A DNA stretch of 64,000 bases. Origin: Schistocerca nitens. Taxonomy: Eukaryota > Arthropoda > Insecta > Orthoptera > Acrididae. Position 1 is the stretch's first letter. Each line of letters opens with the position of its first letter. Positions 11,211-23,522 of the stretch are shown piece by piece. A program made the translations under genes and the position numbers. The notes beneath the pieces are model-generated. The model did no database searches and was not told the DNA's origin. It saw nothing but the letters and a program-made list of their open reading frames with translations. The DNA lies in NCBI RefSeq assembly GCF_023898315.1, contig NC_064614.1, forward strand, positions 77,140,501 through 77,204,500, written 5' to 3'.

Positions 11211-11544
11211 TTTTTCTGTGGCTGCCAGAGTGGCTCGGGTGTTTATACGCTCAAGGCCCGAGTACAAGAGCAGTGTTGCCAACCAAGCATTGCCCTTCCC
11301 CTCCCCCTTCCTCTCACCGTACACCCTGTGATACCGTAGTCTGTGTTTGTAGGCACATTGCAAGCCAAAGGCGCCTTCAGATCATTTACGTCCCACTCGG
11401 CTGTGTTCGGCGCTTACAGCCGCTACTGGACTAGAAAGCTCAAAGAGCAAACATGTTAGGACAAAATTATTTCTTGGGGCATCGCAGATCTGCAAACCTT
11501 TTTTATCATCGTAGCTGGAGAAGCATGGATGTTGTTATATATTA
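11211..11544. other. Unassigned sequence between RTE fragment and Tc1-like element
   Basis: A C/T-rich stretch near 11280-11330 and no coding or repeat signature that I recognise. Confidence 0.4.
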
Positions 11545-12743
11545 TGTTATCAAAAGTATCCGGAAACGTGGCTGAAAATTACTTATAAATTTGTGGCGCC
11601 CTCCATCGGTAATGCTGGAATTCAGTATGGTGTTGGCCCACATTTAGCCTTGATGACAGCTTCCACTCTCGCAGGCATACGTTCAATCAGGGGCTGGAAG
11701 GTTTCATGGGGAATGGCAGCCAATTCATCACGGATTGCTGTACTGATGAGAGTTATCGATGTCGGTCGGTAAGGCCTGGCACGAAGTCGCCGTTCCAAAA
11801 TATCCTAAAAGTGTTCTCTAGGATTCAGGTCAGAACTCTGTGAAGGCCAATGCATTACAGGGATGTTATTGTCGTGTAACCATTCCGTCACACGCCGTGC
11901 TTGATCGTGTTGAAAGATGCAATCGCCGTCCCCGAATTGCACTTGAACAGTGGGAAGCAAGAAGGTGCTTAAAACATCAATGTAGCCCTGTGCTGTGACA
12001 GTTCCACGCAAAACAACCAGGAATGCAAACCCCCTCCATGAAAAACACGACCACACCATAACACCACTGCCTCCGAATTTTGCTGCTGGCACTAAACATG
12101 CTGGCAGATGACGTTCACCGGGCATTCGTCACACCCACACCGTGCCATCGGATCGCCACATTGTGTACTGCGATTCGTCACTCCACACAAAGTTTTTCCT
12201 CTGTTCAATCGTCGAATGTTTACGCTCCTTACACCACGCGAGGCGTCGTTTGGCATTTACTGGTGTGATGTGTGGCTTGTGAACAGCCTCTCGACCAAGA
12301 AATCCAAGTTTTCTCACCTCCCGCTTAATTGTCATAGTACTCGCAGTGGATCCTATTGCAGTTTCGCTAGGTGTGTGCCTATAACGTATCACGACCCTCT
12401 TCAACACTCTGCGATCTCTGTCAGTCAACAGACGAGGTCGGCCTGTACGCTTTTGTGCCGTGCGTGCCCCTTCACGCTTCCACTTCACTATCACATCGAT
12501 AACAGTGGAAAAAGGGATGTCTAGGAGAGTGTAAATCCCTCGTACAGATGTATGACACAAGTGACACCCAGTCACCTGACCACGTTCGAAGTCCGTGAGT
12601 TTCGCGGAGCGTCCCCTCTGCTCTCTCACGATGTCTAATGACTGCTGAGGTCGCTGATATGGAGTACCTAGCAGTCTGTGGCAGCACAATGCACCTGATA
12701 AAAAAACGTGTTTTTTGGGGGTGTCCGGATACTTTTGATCACA
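11545..12743 (-). mobile_element. Tc1-like element (DD34E-type), family B
   Basis: A 1.2-kb element bounded by TA (11543-11544, 12744-12745). The ends are TGTTATCAAAAGTATCCGG at the left and, as reverse complement, TGTGATCAAAAGTATCCGG at the right. The transposase is on the minus strand. It is distinct from family A in both TIR and protein. Confidence 0.88.
11780..12689 (-). pseudogene. Tc1-like transposase, family B, with stops and deletion
   Basis: On the minus strand LTDFERGQVTGCH and a paired-type HTH (GIYTLLDIPFSTVIDVIVKW, KRTGRPRLLTDRD) precede the catalytic core. The first Asp is in VWSDESQYTMW. TGG has become TGA at 12126-12128 (VWV*RMPGERHLP, same frame on both sides). The second Asp is in FQHDQARRVTEW, where about five residues are missing compared with the usual HDNAPCH pattern. 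The Glu is in SDLNPREHF, and a stop at 11802-11804 follows where Trp is expected. Restoring the gap would give the 34-residue DD34E spacing. The DNA-binding part is well preserved; the enzyme cannot be made. Confidence 0.87.
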
Positions 12744-12745
12744 TA

Positions 12746-14600
12746 GATAAAACGAATGTCCACTTCTGATTGCCTCTCGTCATTATGAAAGATCGGAGTT
12801 TCGCAGCCTTTGTATCTGAAAATTTGTACGACAACTGCCGAGAATAGTTAGCAGCATTTTCACTCTAACTATAAAACCTTCAGCTACTGAATCAAACGAC
12901 TTTATTTACTTTACGTTTCAGTCCAAATTACCTTTATAAGAATGCGCGTCCAGAAGAAATTTTCAAGAGTTAGTCTCAATTGTTACCGCACCGTTTGTCA
13001 GACCCCAGAAGCGGAGTCTAGAAAATGCATAATTCATACGTAACGCTAGAACAGTAGTCGGATTTAACCGTATGAGCTGCAAGTTATACGGCCGTCAATA
13101 GTTTGGGTTCTTGTAGGTGAACCGAAACCAACAATATTGATTCGTTCGTTAAGATATCCATGTAAATGATCGCTTGTTTCTCTTGTTACACTTGTCGTGT
13201 CGTAACTATTGCTTCTGAAGGTCAAAGAGGCACGAACCATCGACAAAAATTTGCCCTCACAAATAATTAATGAAAACAGAAAAATGAACGGAAAGTGTCA
13301 TATCGTTTTTGCCGTCACAGTCTGAGTGTCATAGAAGTAAAACAACCGATTCCGTGACGAAGAGAAGTATTTTATTACTGCCGCAATGCCGGTAATCATC
13401 TAATTGATTGTCTAACGGCTTCATTTTGCATTTTGTTCCCCTATACCAATCATAATATGTGTAGATATCGATTTTCGTCACCTCAGGAGACTACGCAATA
13501 CTACAATCAGCATGTTTTGAGGTAGCAACAGCAGAACGGAAAAAAACGCGTCCGGAATTGGCTTCACTGAATGCAGAACTGTATACATTTCAAAGGTGTT
13601 TGAGAGACAATCAATTTTTTTATCGTTTCTGTGTAATCTTAAAAAGTAAGCCCTCGTATATGATCTTTGCTATACAACGAAAGACAGACACAGATGTAAA
13701 AGTTTTCAGAAAACGCTTCGGGTGACGCCGCTTCTTAGAAGCGAAATCGTAAGTCTTCCAGGACCAGTAATGAGTGGTAGACAAAGTACTTCCTGCAAAA
13801 AACGACGTGTTACGAAATACCAGAGTCCTTCGCGAAAGTAATTTTCCATTCGAGATGACCTGCCCAGAAATTCAGCTCACTATGAGAGAAGAGAGGTCAG
13901 TGACATTATTCTTCGTAGTCGTGGGCAGCACAGCTTCTTTAGGATAACCGCTGGAACGAGCAGCGGAATTCAATTACCCCAAGACTGCTTGGCAGAACTA
14001 TTAAAAGTGTTTCTAATAATGTTACACGATATCGTGAACCTCCTCACCTCCGTAGTTAAAGACGCAAGAGACGCCCTAGGTAGTATTACATTCGCCAAAT
14101 TCTCGTTCCCGTAATTAAATTCCTTGTGAAAGCGTTAGGAGTAGGGAACAGTTATTTTTACAATGAGACTTTTTTGCTTCTTTGCAATACATGTTCAGTA
14201 CTCCCAGATTTGAAGATTGGGAGGATATTCATCTACCAGATATTTGTGCTGATCGTTCATAGCATCTGTATGTGTCTCTACCAAATTTATGACAAATTGT
14301 ACTTTTTTTCTCTCAATTTAATTTCTCCCGCTGTTTCAGTTTAGGATCTGGCTTATTTGTGGCACTATCATTTCCGAATTCAAGTGTTTGTACATTTCGT
14401 CTTCACGAATTCTTGTCTTTTATACTATTTTCATCATCTTACATTCCAAAAAGATTCTTTTAGGGGGTTTTATGACGACTGTTTGAGAAACTGCGTTTAC
14501 TTAGCTCATTAAAGACGTCAGTACAAGATATCTACAAGTACAGAGGTGTCAAACGCTGTCCAAGTACGAGCAACCGCTACACATATGGAGTGCTTATAGG
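12746..14600. other. Unassigned intergenic sequence
   Basis: About 1.85 kb of AT-rich DNA with no recognised gene, TIR or LINE/SINE motif. The longest frames (about 60-72 codons) show no domain. Confidence 0.5.
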
Positions 14601-14671
14601 TAGATCCGTGGTCTAGTGGTTGCGTCTTTGATTCATAATCAACACGTCTTCGGTCCCGCGGTCGATCCCCC
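14601..14671 (+). repeat. tRNA-Met-like head of the RTE element
   Basis: The sequence can fold like the 5' half and T-arm of a tRNA. It has box A-like TGGTCTAGTGG (14609-14619), an anticodon arm TTGA/TCAA (14628-14631, 14639-14642) around loop TTCATAA giving a CAT (Met) anticodon, and box B-like GGTCGATCCC (14660-14669, one T short of consensus). A functional tRNA is unlikely because acceptor pairing is absent and box B is imperfect. It sits at the 5' edge of the LINE and may supply an internal pol III promoter. Confidence 0.55.
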
Positions 14672-14951
14672 CCCCCCACTGCCTAAATTTTGATAATTAA
14701 TCAGCATTGGCGGCCGAAGACTTCCGGCATAAGAAGTCAGCCTCATTCTGCCAACGGCCTTGTCAAAGAGGGCGGAGGAGCGGATAGAGGTTCAGGGCAC
14801 TCTCTTGTCCTAGGGGTGGTAAATTGCCCCTAAAGGCGGAATAATCAGCAATGATCAACGACATGAGGATGCAGAAGACAATGGAAACCACTGTATTAAA
14901 GACACGTAACGTGTATCCACAGGACATGTGGCCTGTAATTGAAGAAGTATC

Positions 14952-17908
14952 ATGATGATCTCTCCATTGGCAAAAGATTCCGGAATAGTCCCCCATTCGG
15001 ATCTCCAGGAGGGGAAATCCAAGGGGGAGGTTACCATGAGAAAAAGATTGAATAATCAACGAAAGGATAACGTTCTACGAGTCGGGGCGTGGAATGTCAG
15101 AAGCTTGAACGTGGTAGGGAAACTAGAAAATCTGAAAAGGGAAATGCAAAGGCTCAATCTAGATATAGTAGGGGTCAGTGAAGTGAAGTGGAAGGAAGAC
15201 AAGGATTTCTGGTCAGATGAGTATCGGGTAATATCAACAGCAGTAGAAAATGGTATAACAGGTGTAGGATTCGTTATGAATAGGAAGGTAGGGCAGAGGG
15301 TGCGTTACTGTAAACAGTTCAGTGACCGGGTTGTTCTAATCAGAATCGACAGCAGACCAACACCGACAACGATAGTTCAGGTATACATGCCGAAGTCGCA
15401 AGCTGAAGATGAACAGATAGAGAAAGTGTATGAGGATATTGAAAGGGTAATGCATTATGTAAAGGGGGACGAAAATCTAATAGTCTTGGGCGACTGGAAT
15501 GCAGTTGTAGGGGAAGGAGTAGAAGAAAAGGTTACAGGAGAATATAGGCTTGGGACAAGGAATGAAAGAGGAGAAAGACTAATTGAGTTCTGTAACAAGC
15601 TCCAGCTAGTAATAGTGAATACCCTATTCAAGAATCACAAGAGGAGGAGGTATACTTCGAAAAGGTCGGGAGATTTCAATTAGATTACATCATGGTCAGA
15701 CAGAGATTCCTAAATCAGATACTGAATCGTAAGGCGTACCCAGGAGCAGATATAGACTCGGATCACAATATAGTAGTGATGAAGAGTAGGCTGAAGTTCT
15801 AAGACATTAGTCAGGAAGAATCAATACGCAAAGAAATGGGATACGGAAGTACTAAGGAATGACGAGATACGTTTGAAGTTCTCTAACGCTATAGATACAG
15901 CAATAAGGAATAGCACAGTAGGCAGTACAGTTGAAGAGAAATGGACATCTCTAAAAAGGGCCATCACAGAAGTTGGGAAGGAAAACATAGGCACAAAGAA
16001 GGTAGCTGCGAAGAAACCATGGGTAACAGAAGAAATACTTCAGTTGATTGATGAAAGGAGGAAGTACAAACATGTTCCGGGAAAATCAGGAATACAGAAA
16101 TACAAGTCGCTGAGGAATGAAATAAATAGGAAGTGCAGGGAAGCTAAGACGAAATGGCTGCAGGAAAAATGTGAAGACATCGAAAAAGATATGATTGTCG
16201 GATGGACAGATTCAGCATACAGGAAAGTCAAAACAACCTTTGGTGACATTAAAAGCAACGGTGGTAACATTAAGAGTGCAACGGGAATTTCACTGTTAAA
16301 TGCAGAGGAGAGAGCAGATAGGTGGAAAGAATACATTGATAGCCTCTATGAGGGTGAATATTTGTCTGATGTGATAGAAGAAGAAACAGGAGTCGATTTA
16401 GAAGAGATAGGGGATCCAGTATTAGAATCGGAATTTAAAAGAGCTTTGGAGGACTTACGGTCAAATAAGGCAGAAGGGATAGAATTCATTCCATCAGAAT
16501 TTCTAAAATCATTGGGGGAAGTGGCAACAAAACGACTATTCACTTTGGTGTGTAGAATATATGAGTCTGGTGACATACCATCTGACTTTCGGAAAAGCAT
16601 CATCCACACAATTCCGAAGACGGCAAGAGCTGACAAGTGCGAGAATTATCGCACAATCAGCTTAACAGCTCAAGCATCGAAACTGCTTACAAGAATAATA
16701 TACAGAAGAATGGAAAAGAAAATTGAGAATGCGCTAGGTGACGATCAGTTTGGCTTTAGGAAAAGTAAAGGGACGAGAGAGGCAATTCTGACGTTACGTC
16801 TAATAATGGAAGCAAGGCTAATGAAAAATCAAGACACTTTCATAGGATTTGTCGACCTGGAAAAAGCGTTCGACAATGTAAAAAGGTGCAAGCTGTTCGA
16901 GATTCTCAAAAAAGTTGGGGTAAGCTATAGGGAGAGACGGGTCATATACAATATGTTCAACAACCAAGAGTGAATAATAAGAGTGGACGATCAAGAACGA
17001 AGTGCTCGTATTAAGAAGGGTGTAAGTCAAGGCTGTAGCCTTTCGCCCCTACTCTTCAATCTGTACATCGAGGAAGCAATGATGGAAATAAAAGGTTCAG
17101 GAGTGGAATTAAAATGCAAGGTGAAAGGATATCAATGATACGATTCGCTGATGACACTGCTATCCTGAGTGAAAGTGAAGAAGAATTACATGATCTGCTG
17201 AACGGAATGAACAGTCTAATGAGTACACAGTATGGTTTGAGAGTAAATCGGAGAAAGACGAAGGTAATGACAAGTAGTAGAAATGAGAACAGCGAGAAAC
17301 TTAACATCAGGATTGATGGTCACGAAGTCAATGAGGTTAAGGAATTCTGCTACCTAGGCAGTAAAATAACCAATTACGGACGGAGCAAGGAGGACATCAA
17401 AAGCAGACTCGCTATGGCAAAAAAGGCATTTCTGGCCAAGAGAAGTCTACTAATATCAAATACCGGCCTTAATTTGAGGAAGAAATTTCTGGGGATGTAC
17501 GTCTCTAGTACAGCATTGTATGGTAGTGAAACATGGACTGTGGGAAAACCGGAACAGAAGAGAATCGAAGCATTTGAGATGTGGTGCTATAGACGAATGT
17601 TGAAAATTAGGCGGACTGATAAGGTAAGGAATGAGGAATTTCTACGCAGAATCGGAGAGGAAAGGAATATGTGGAAAACACTGATAAGGAGAATGGACAG
17701 GATGATAGGACAGCTGCTAAGACATGAGGGAATGACTTCCATGGTACTAGAGGGAGCTGTAGAGGGTAAAAACTGTAGAGGAAGACAGAGATAGGAATAC
17801 GTCAAGCAAATAATTGAGGACGTAGGTTGCAAGTGCTACTCTGAGATGAAGAGGTTAGCACAGGAAAGGAATTCGTGGCGGGCCGCATCAAACCTGTCAG
17901 TAGACTGA
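14952..17908 (+). pseudogene. RTE endonuclease-reverse transcriptase ORF, broken
   Basis: The ORF nicks target DNA (apurinic-like endonuclease) and copies the element RNA. 14952-15683 holds the endonuclease: GAWNVRSLN, VGVSEVKW, VLGDWNA and, after a frameshift, PGADIDSDH. A deletion near 15665 and a 1-bp insertion near 15799 break and restore the frame. 15873-16973 continues into RT: GYxIP-type blocks with IHTIPKTARADKCENYR, GDDQFGFRKSKGTRE and FVDLEKAFDNV. A TGA at 16971-16973 replaces Gly after NNQE. A 4-bp loss near 17090 shifts frame again. 17114-17794 has FADDTAILSESEEE (catalytic Asp pair) and the C-terminal AFEMWCYRRMLKI region, then TAG at 17792-17794 with readable coding to SNLSVD at 17908. 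There are at least five lesions. Confidence 0.9.
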
Positions 17909-17927
17909 CGACCAAAAAAAAAAAAAA

Positions 17928-20900
17928 TAGTTGAATGTGTAGCGCTATACTATGCTCTAGAGGAGGCAATAGTCCTCGTGGTATTACCTTCAAAAAAAAA
18001 TGTAAGATAACTGTCTTCCTGCGAGTACTTTGGTCTAATACAGGATACGTGAAAAAATCGTGGCGCCGTTATTGCTTCATTCTTACGACTGATATTTACA
18101 TCTTTTCCCACCTTCAGTATTCAGACATTGGGATCACAGTAAAGATCGGTTCAGAAAACTATAATGAATTTTAACTACGCCATGCGAGTGGATTCACTAT
18201 CTGTTATGCATATGAAAATACCTTAATAATTAGTGCCAAAGAATACTCATATATTTATCAATGCAACGTAAAGCAAAATTGAATGTAAATTTATGTATAC
18301 CCACGTTTTATACGATTCCTGTGCAGTGTATAAGTAAAAGGTACTGCTTTGATCTGATAAGAAAAATTTAATGAGTGGAATTTTTTTTTTAGGGCGGAGT
18401 GAGAAACGAAAGTAGAGAGTTGATGCTGGGCCGTGTACTTGTCAACTGGTATGGGACTGACTAGCCGTTTAATTTAATTAGCGGAACAGTTTCCTTTTCG
18501 ATAAAAGTCGGAAGATTTCACGTGGTCGCAGGTTGGGTGTTCAGATACAAGAATAACAGAGAAGTTATCAGAAGATAATAGTAGCTAGATTGTTGCAATA
18601 AATTACTAAACTTGAAATTATCAGTGAAGGTGAGGAGACACTAGATATAAGATATAAAAAACTTAACACACAGCAGAAGATCGACACTGGACAGAATATC
18701 ATGAAAGCGAAGAACAAAGACACATGGAGAATGATATGGATCCAGTCATCCCCTGCACCTATAGGGAATTTTTTCACCTCAGAAACTGAATGAAGCTCTG
18801 CACTACAACAACCATATGGACTACTTTATAAAAGTTGTAGTTATCGATATCTTTTGTTTCAGAAGGCGCACAGTGAACAGATTGATTAATGTTAAAGAGA
18901 CATCTAATGTTAAGGACCGAAGTATTTGTTACAATTAAAAGTTACAATAGTTGGCCTTCTACAGTCACCTTTCTAGGTAATGACTTGTAGAGCAATGAAG
19001 AAACACTCAGTGGGTGGAACCAATTTCCTAAAGATTGGCATCGTCATGATTTTGGCCTGCGAGGATTTTGCCACCCATCTCTTTATTTGGTGGATATTGC
19101 AAGAAATATTGTTTCTTGTGGCATAATTTTCTGGACCAATCTCTTTGCAAAGACATCACCAAGAGAAATGGATTGTAACGTTTGGCAAGGGATTACTAAA
19201 TTAATTTATCCGTATTTATGGTGCAGGAGCTTCAGTGCTGTGGGTGAATTACCTGAAAAAAATACTTTAAACAGACATTTTTTGTGTAGTTTTATTTAAT
19301 CAAGGACACGTTCCCGGCTTTTACCCATCTTTATATAACGTAATAAATTTATACTTTTATCAGTATAATGACTTTGTCGGCTGTATATTGAAATATACAG
19401 CAGCCGTGAGCATAATAGCTGTTTAGCTACAATGATTCTCGAGTTATCAACTTACTTTTAATTCACTGTGTGAAGTTCCTGTTGTTCTGTAAAATATGGC
19501 TCATTTTCTACATGTTTATATATAGGTATATTTTAGGTTCACTAAAGAGTTTTATTTTACATTAGAAGTTACATCTGAGATGAAGTTACAAATTTCTTAT
19601 ACATTCCAAAAGTACTTCTAAGGTCACTTACCCACAAGCCTCTGTATGATTAAAAATTAGCTTGGTACGTAACGTAAATACTGTGAGCAGTGCTTTCCAG
19701 TAACTGGACTCTCACGTAACTTCGGAAAATGCTCTGTGTTCATTTCTGAATATCTAAAATAATATTACGAACTATTTGTGTAGCTCATAAACAGGTGTCA
19801 ATGAATAGGGTTCTTGAATTTTTTGTGGTAGGGGAAACTGGGGCAAATTGACAAATTGATGGTGTTTAAAGTCAATGGCTTTTAATTAAAACACTTTTGA
19901 GATAATTGTATTTTCCTTGCGTGTACTTAAAACAGCCTTTTTTCGTTTACTCTAGTTTTATACTTTCGTATTTTAATAGAACCCCAATTAATTTTCAGAC
20001 TTTACAAACTAACACAAACGCGTCACTTGCCAAAAGACAGGGGGCAGATTATTTTCGCCGCAGAGTGAGTTACAATAACGATTCTACTTGAACACATTTT
20101 TATGCTTAGAAAGAATAAGGCAATACACTAACTAATGAAATACTCCCGTATGTTTCTTATCAAGCAGTCTATAATTAAAGGTTTTTTGCACTCAGTATTA
20201 ATACAAATCTGAATTAATATGTTTCAGTGTGATCTTTTGTTGGACCTCTCATCGAATGCAGGAAGCGACGTTGTAGTTCCATTAGATGATTTCTTCTCTT
20301 CTTGTCCCACCTTACATGCTTCGTTATGAATCAATACCTGCTACACAGGTGAGCTTGCACTTTGCGTACTGTGTCTCTTTTCATTGTTTGGTATATGGTG
20401 TTCCATCAGGCACTGGTACAATAGTAAATATTTCACTGCTGTTTCATTGGTATAACAGCATTTGTTCAACGTACTGGTTGTTACGTAAAGATACTGGTTG
20501 TTCACATTTCTCTGTCTGATGTTCATCATGAAATAGATTCGGAGTTGTTGTGGATTTTGGCCTTTCAGTGCTGCACCCTTTGGGAGCATTTTTAGTTTCT
20601 ACATGGACCATAACAAGAACATAATGTCTTTCGTCGTAACAAAATCATGGCCATGAAACACAAGGGGATGATAACGCTCGTTTCCCAACCTATTGAAACC
20701 ATTTTCTGTCGAATTGCCTCACTTATCTCTTCCTGATCGGCTATATTAAAATTTGATTTCTAAAATAGGGTAGACAAGAACAGGACATGCCTAAAGAGAC
20801 TCCGTGAAACGCATGCTGTGTGACGTAGTCATTTATATAAAAAAAAATAATGGTATCCCAACCCGGTCACTCCACGTATACTGAAAGCCCTCAAAATTAT

Positions 20901-21169
20901 AAATTTGAAATTTATGTAAAGGCAAGAATAAGTCAAGGTTAGGCGTGGCTTTCATACGACCAGATTATTGCTATATTTTAAGAAAAGTCATTGAAATGTC
21001 CAAAGGCATTGACGCTCTGAGCGAAATTAATACTGCATACAATAAGATAAGACATATTGTCAAACGTGAGAGACACGTACCCCTTCAGTAGCCCGTCAAA
21101 GATACCATAACAAATTAAATGACAAATTGTGACTGATAATTCACAATTTGCGAGTACTTGTAAAAATAG
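17928..21169. other. Unassigned intergenic sequence
   Basis: About 3.2 kb of AT-rich DNA, the longest unassigned block in the first half. Frames of 60-82 codons have no domain, and I see no TIR, SINE or LINE signature. Some may be transposon DNA too old to recognise by eye. Confidence 0.5.
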
Positions 21170-21408
21170 TTTTCTAAATATAGCCGCAAAAATGGAATTA
21201 AGTGGTTCAGTTAAAGAAGCAATGCAACATATTAAACATATCACTTCCCAAAGCTTTAAGACACTAGCACCAATATACTTCACTGAAATTAATAGAATGA
21301 TAAAAATTCTAAAAAAACGATAGCTCCTGTGATATTTATGGAATTTCATACAGAACTCTGAAACACTTTTCTGAAGTAATAAGTAATGGCGTTAGTGATG
21401 TATGTCAT

Positions 21409-21780
21409 ATGTTACTGTCACAGGGAATTCCTCCAGACAGGTTGAAATGCGGAATTGTTACACTTTTTTATAAGAAAAGTGACAAGCAAGACTTGAACAT
21501 CTGTCGTCCAGTTTCTTTACTGAAAACTTGCTCCCAAATATTCGAAGGTGTAATGTACTCAAGAGTAAGTTTGCATTTAAGTAGAAACACTACACACAGC
21601 ATATCACAGAATGGATTCCAGAATAGTTTATCGGGCGAGAATAGTGTTTATACCATCAACCACCAATTATTACAAGTCTTAAGTACTAAAATATCGCCAG
21701 AGTGTATTTTCTGTGAAATTTTCAAGGCTTTTGATTGTCTAGGTTATGTTACACTCTTAGAAAAAAAACATAAGTTTTGA
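21409..21780 (+). pseudogene. LINE reverse transcriptase fragment (fingers/palm)
   Basis: The open part of the Jockey-like RT: the RPVSLLKTCSQIFEGVMYSR block, SQNGFQNSLSGENSVYTINH and FCEIFKAFDCLGYVTLLEK, ending at TGA 21778-21780. Family RTs have FDLSKAFDxxxH at this point, so the FEIFKAFDCLGY block is a degraded version with the Asp kept. The YxDD-equivalent block is downstream of the SINE in 22065-22219 as FVEDT. Confidence 0.75.
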
Positions 21781-21913
21781 TCGTTTTACACACAAACCTC
21801 GCTTGAATAATACGTAACTGACAAAATGCAAAAAGTTGTGGTGAATAATTCAAACAATGTTATAAAGGGAGAAAATGACTGTATCGGTGGAGAAATCATG
21901 AAGTGAGTCCTAT

Positions 21914-22040
21914 ATTTCCAAAATGAGATATTCACTCTGCAGCGGAGTGTGCGCTGATATGAAACTTCCTGGCAGATTAAAACTGTGTGCCGGACCGAGA
22001 CTCGAACTCGGGACCTTTGCCTTTCGCGGGCAAGTGCTCT
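21914..22040 (-). repeat. Truncated tRNA-derived SINE-like unit
   Basis: Contains AATGAGATATTCACTCTGCA, GATATGAAACTTCCTGGCAG and the tRNA-like GACTCGAACTCGGGACCTTT up to CAAGTGCTCT, where it stops abruptly inside the tRNA-like half. It interrupts the LINE reading frame. It is the same unit as 39736-40018, which continues past this point. Confidence 0.85.
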
Positions 22041-22559
22041 ATATTGTTCAACTTCGGGGCGACCTATAATCTTTATATATGTGAATGACCTCCAAGTTAA
22101 CGCTCAACAAACAGAACTTGCACTTTTTGTAGAAGATACTATTGTAATAATTAGTCACATGAGAGGGAAATCAATAGAAGACGTTATTCAAAAAATAATT
22201 ATGTGGTTTCCTGGAACTTGACTCTCCTTAAATTTTGGGAAAACACACTATGCTCAGTCCTGTATAACAAATAGTAACCAACAGTAGATGTGCCAGGAGT
22301 CAGTAAATAGGATAGAATGCTCCAAATTTTTTAGTGTACATGATGATGAAAACTTGAACTGGTAGAAGGATATTACTGAGTTTAGAAGACATGATGAAAA
22401 ATGCATTCCCTTTCCAAATGTCCCAATGGTTTCTTTTACTTCTTACAGAGTGTCAAGGCTGAATTATTCTGTGAGAGGTTTACAACCTTACCTCACTCTT
22501 CAACTACCATGCCTTTCGTATTCTTCGAATCCTGTAACTGCAATTAGCTTTCTACACTA

Positions 22560-22665
22560 CTTACAGATAATTTGTCACTATGTATACTTTACCCCTGGAA
22601 ACTTCAGCATTTCAAAAAGTGTTTTCCAGCCAATACAGTCAAAAGCTTTTCTAAATGTACAAATA
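22560..22665 (-). mobile_element. RTE reverse-transcriptase fragment, minus orientation
   Basis: The minus strand encodes FRKAFDCIGWKTLFEMLKF followed by PGVKYT, the RTE palm block (FVDLEKAFDN.W..LFEIL in the type-1 copy). It faces away from another RTE fragment that begins only about 40 bp to the right in the opposite direction. It may extend left to about 22430, where similarity fades. Confidence 0.65.
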
Positions 22666-22697
22666 CTACGACGGCATTTATAGAATTTGTAAGTTAA

Positions 22698-23215
22698 TAG
22701 AACGCTTTTGATTGTGTTGACTTCAATACACTCCATAAAATTATTTAGCCAGCAGGGATAAAATACATGCAGCAAAAATCTAGAACTAGTGTAGAAAATA
22801 CAGGAATTCTGCTACTTTGAAAATAAAGAAACAAGTGACGAGTGATGCAGGGGAAAGGAGTCTACTACTATCAAAAATTGGGCTTAATTTGAGGAAAAAA
22901 ATTCTGAGGATGTGTGTTCGGATGGCAGCATTATTTGGAAGAGAATCATGGACTGTGGATAGTCTGGAAAAGAAGGCAACCCCAGTGTTTGATATGCTGT
23001 GCTACAGAGGAATGTTGAAAATTAATTGGACTGAAAACATAAGGAGTGAGAAGGTGCTCCGCAGAATTGGCGAAGGAAGGAACATATTGAAAAGATTGAA
23101 AAGACTGGCAAAAAGAAAGCACAGGATAAAAAGAGGCCAAAATTTCATGCCACTAGAGGAAGCTCTATACTGTCAAAAGACAAGAGGATTAGGTGAGCAG
23201 AATGGTTATAAGAAA
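22698..23215 (+). mobile_element. RTE fragment, plus orientation
   Basis: It starts with NAFDCVDFNTLHKII (about 22705-22750), the same palm block as the minus fragment next door. After a deletion it continues with LLLSKIGLNLRKKILRMCVR and LCYRGMLKINWTENIRSEKV (22817-23221), the RTE C-terminal region. The FADD block is missing between the two parts. The 134-codon frame is the longest intact piece; AFEMWCYRRMLK of intact copies appears here as VFDMLCYRGMLK. Confidence 0.75.
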
Positions 23216-23522
23216 TTATAAGATGAACGCAATGAAAGCAGAACAATGATAAGGAGCGTAGTCTACTAAGAGCAATAGAGCACGAAATGAAACACTAAAT
23301 CTGACGCACGACGTTTGTTGTTTGGGGAGGTAGATGGTTGACGATACTCGAAGCAGAGATGGTATACCGACTAGCAATAGCAAAATAGGAGATGTATTCG
23401 CAACTGCACATGTCAACCACCCTTGACTTCATATTGGAATAACGACAATTGCAATATGTACCACACTGGAGCTCGAATACATACATCCCGCTTTACGTGA
23501 GCGGTCGTCTGAACCCCTTCAG

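Larger units (their letters stand above)
14601..17927 (+). mobile_element. RTE-clade LINE, near full length (type 1)
   Basis: Non-LTR retrotransposon of about 3.3 kb: a tRNA-like head (14601-14670), a 5' leader, a single endonuclease-reverse transcriptase reading frame (14952-17908) and a poly-A tail at 17915-17927. Coding order and motifs are those of the RTE clade, whose endonuclease is often misannotated as craniofacial development protein 2. I found no clear target-site duplication. A much older copy of the same type lies at 59630-62995. Confidence 0.9.
21170..22370 (+). mobile_element. Jockey-like LINE fragment, split by a SINE
   Basis: A reverse-transcriptase fragment in plus orientation: PPDRLKCGIVTLFYKKSDKQ, LNICRPVSLLKTCSQIFEGV and SQNGFQNSLSGENSVYTINH (21409-21700), then EIFKAFDCLGY. 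After a SINE piece (21914-22040) comes IFIYVNDLQVNAQQTELALF with FVEDTIVI where FADDT is expected. Both the catalytic Ala and the first Asp are changed, so the enzyme would be inactive even without its stops. Upstream YGISYRTLK (about 21330) belongs to the RT region. It is 5' and 3' truncated. The clade within the Jockey superfamily is uncertain. Confidence 0.75.
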
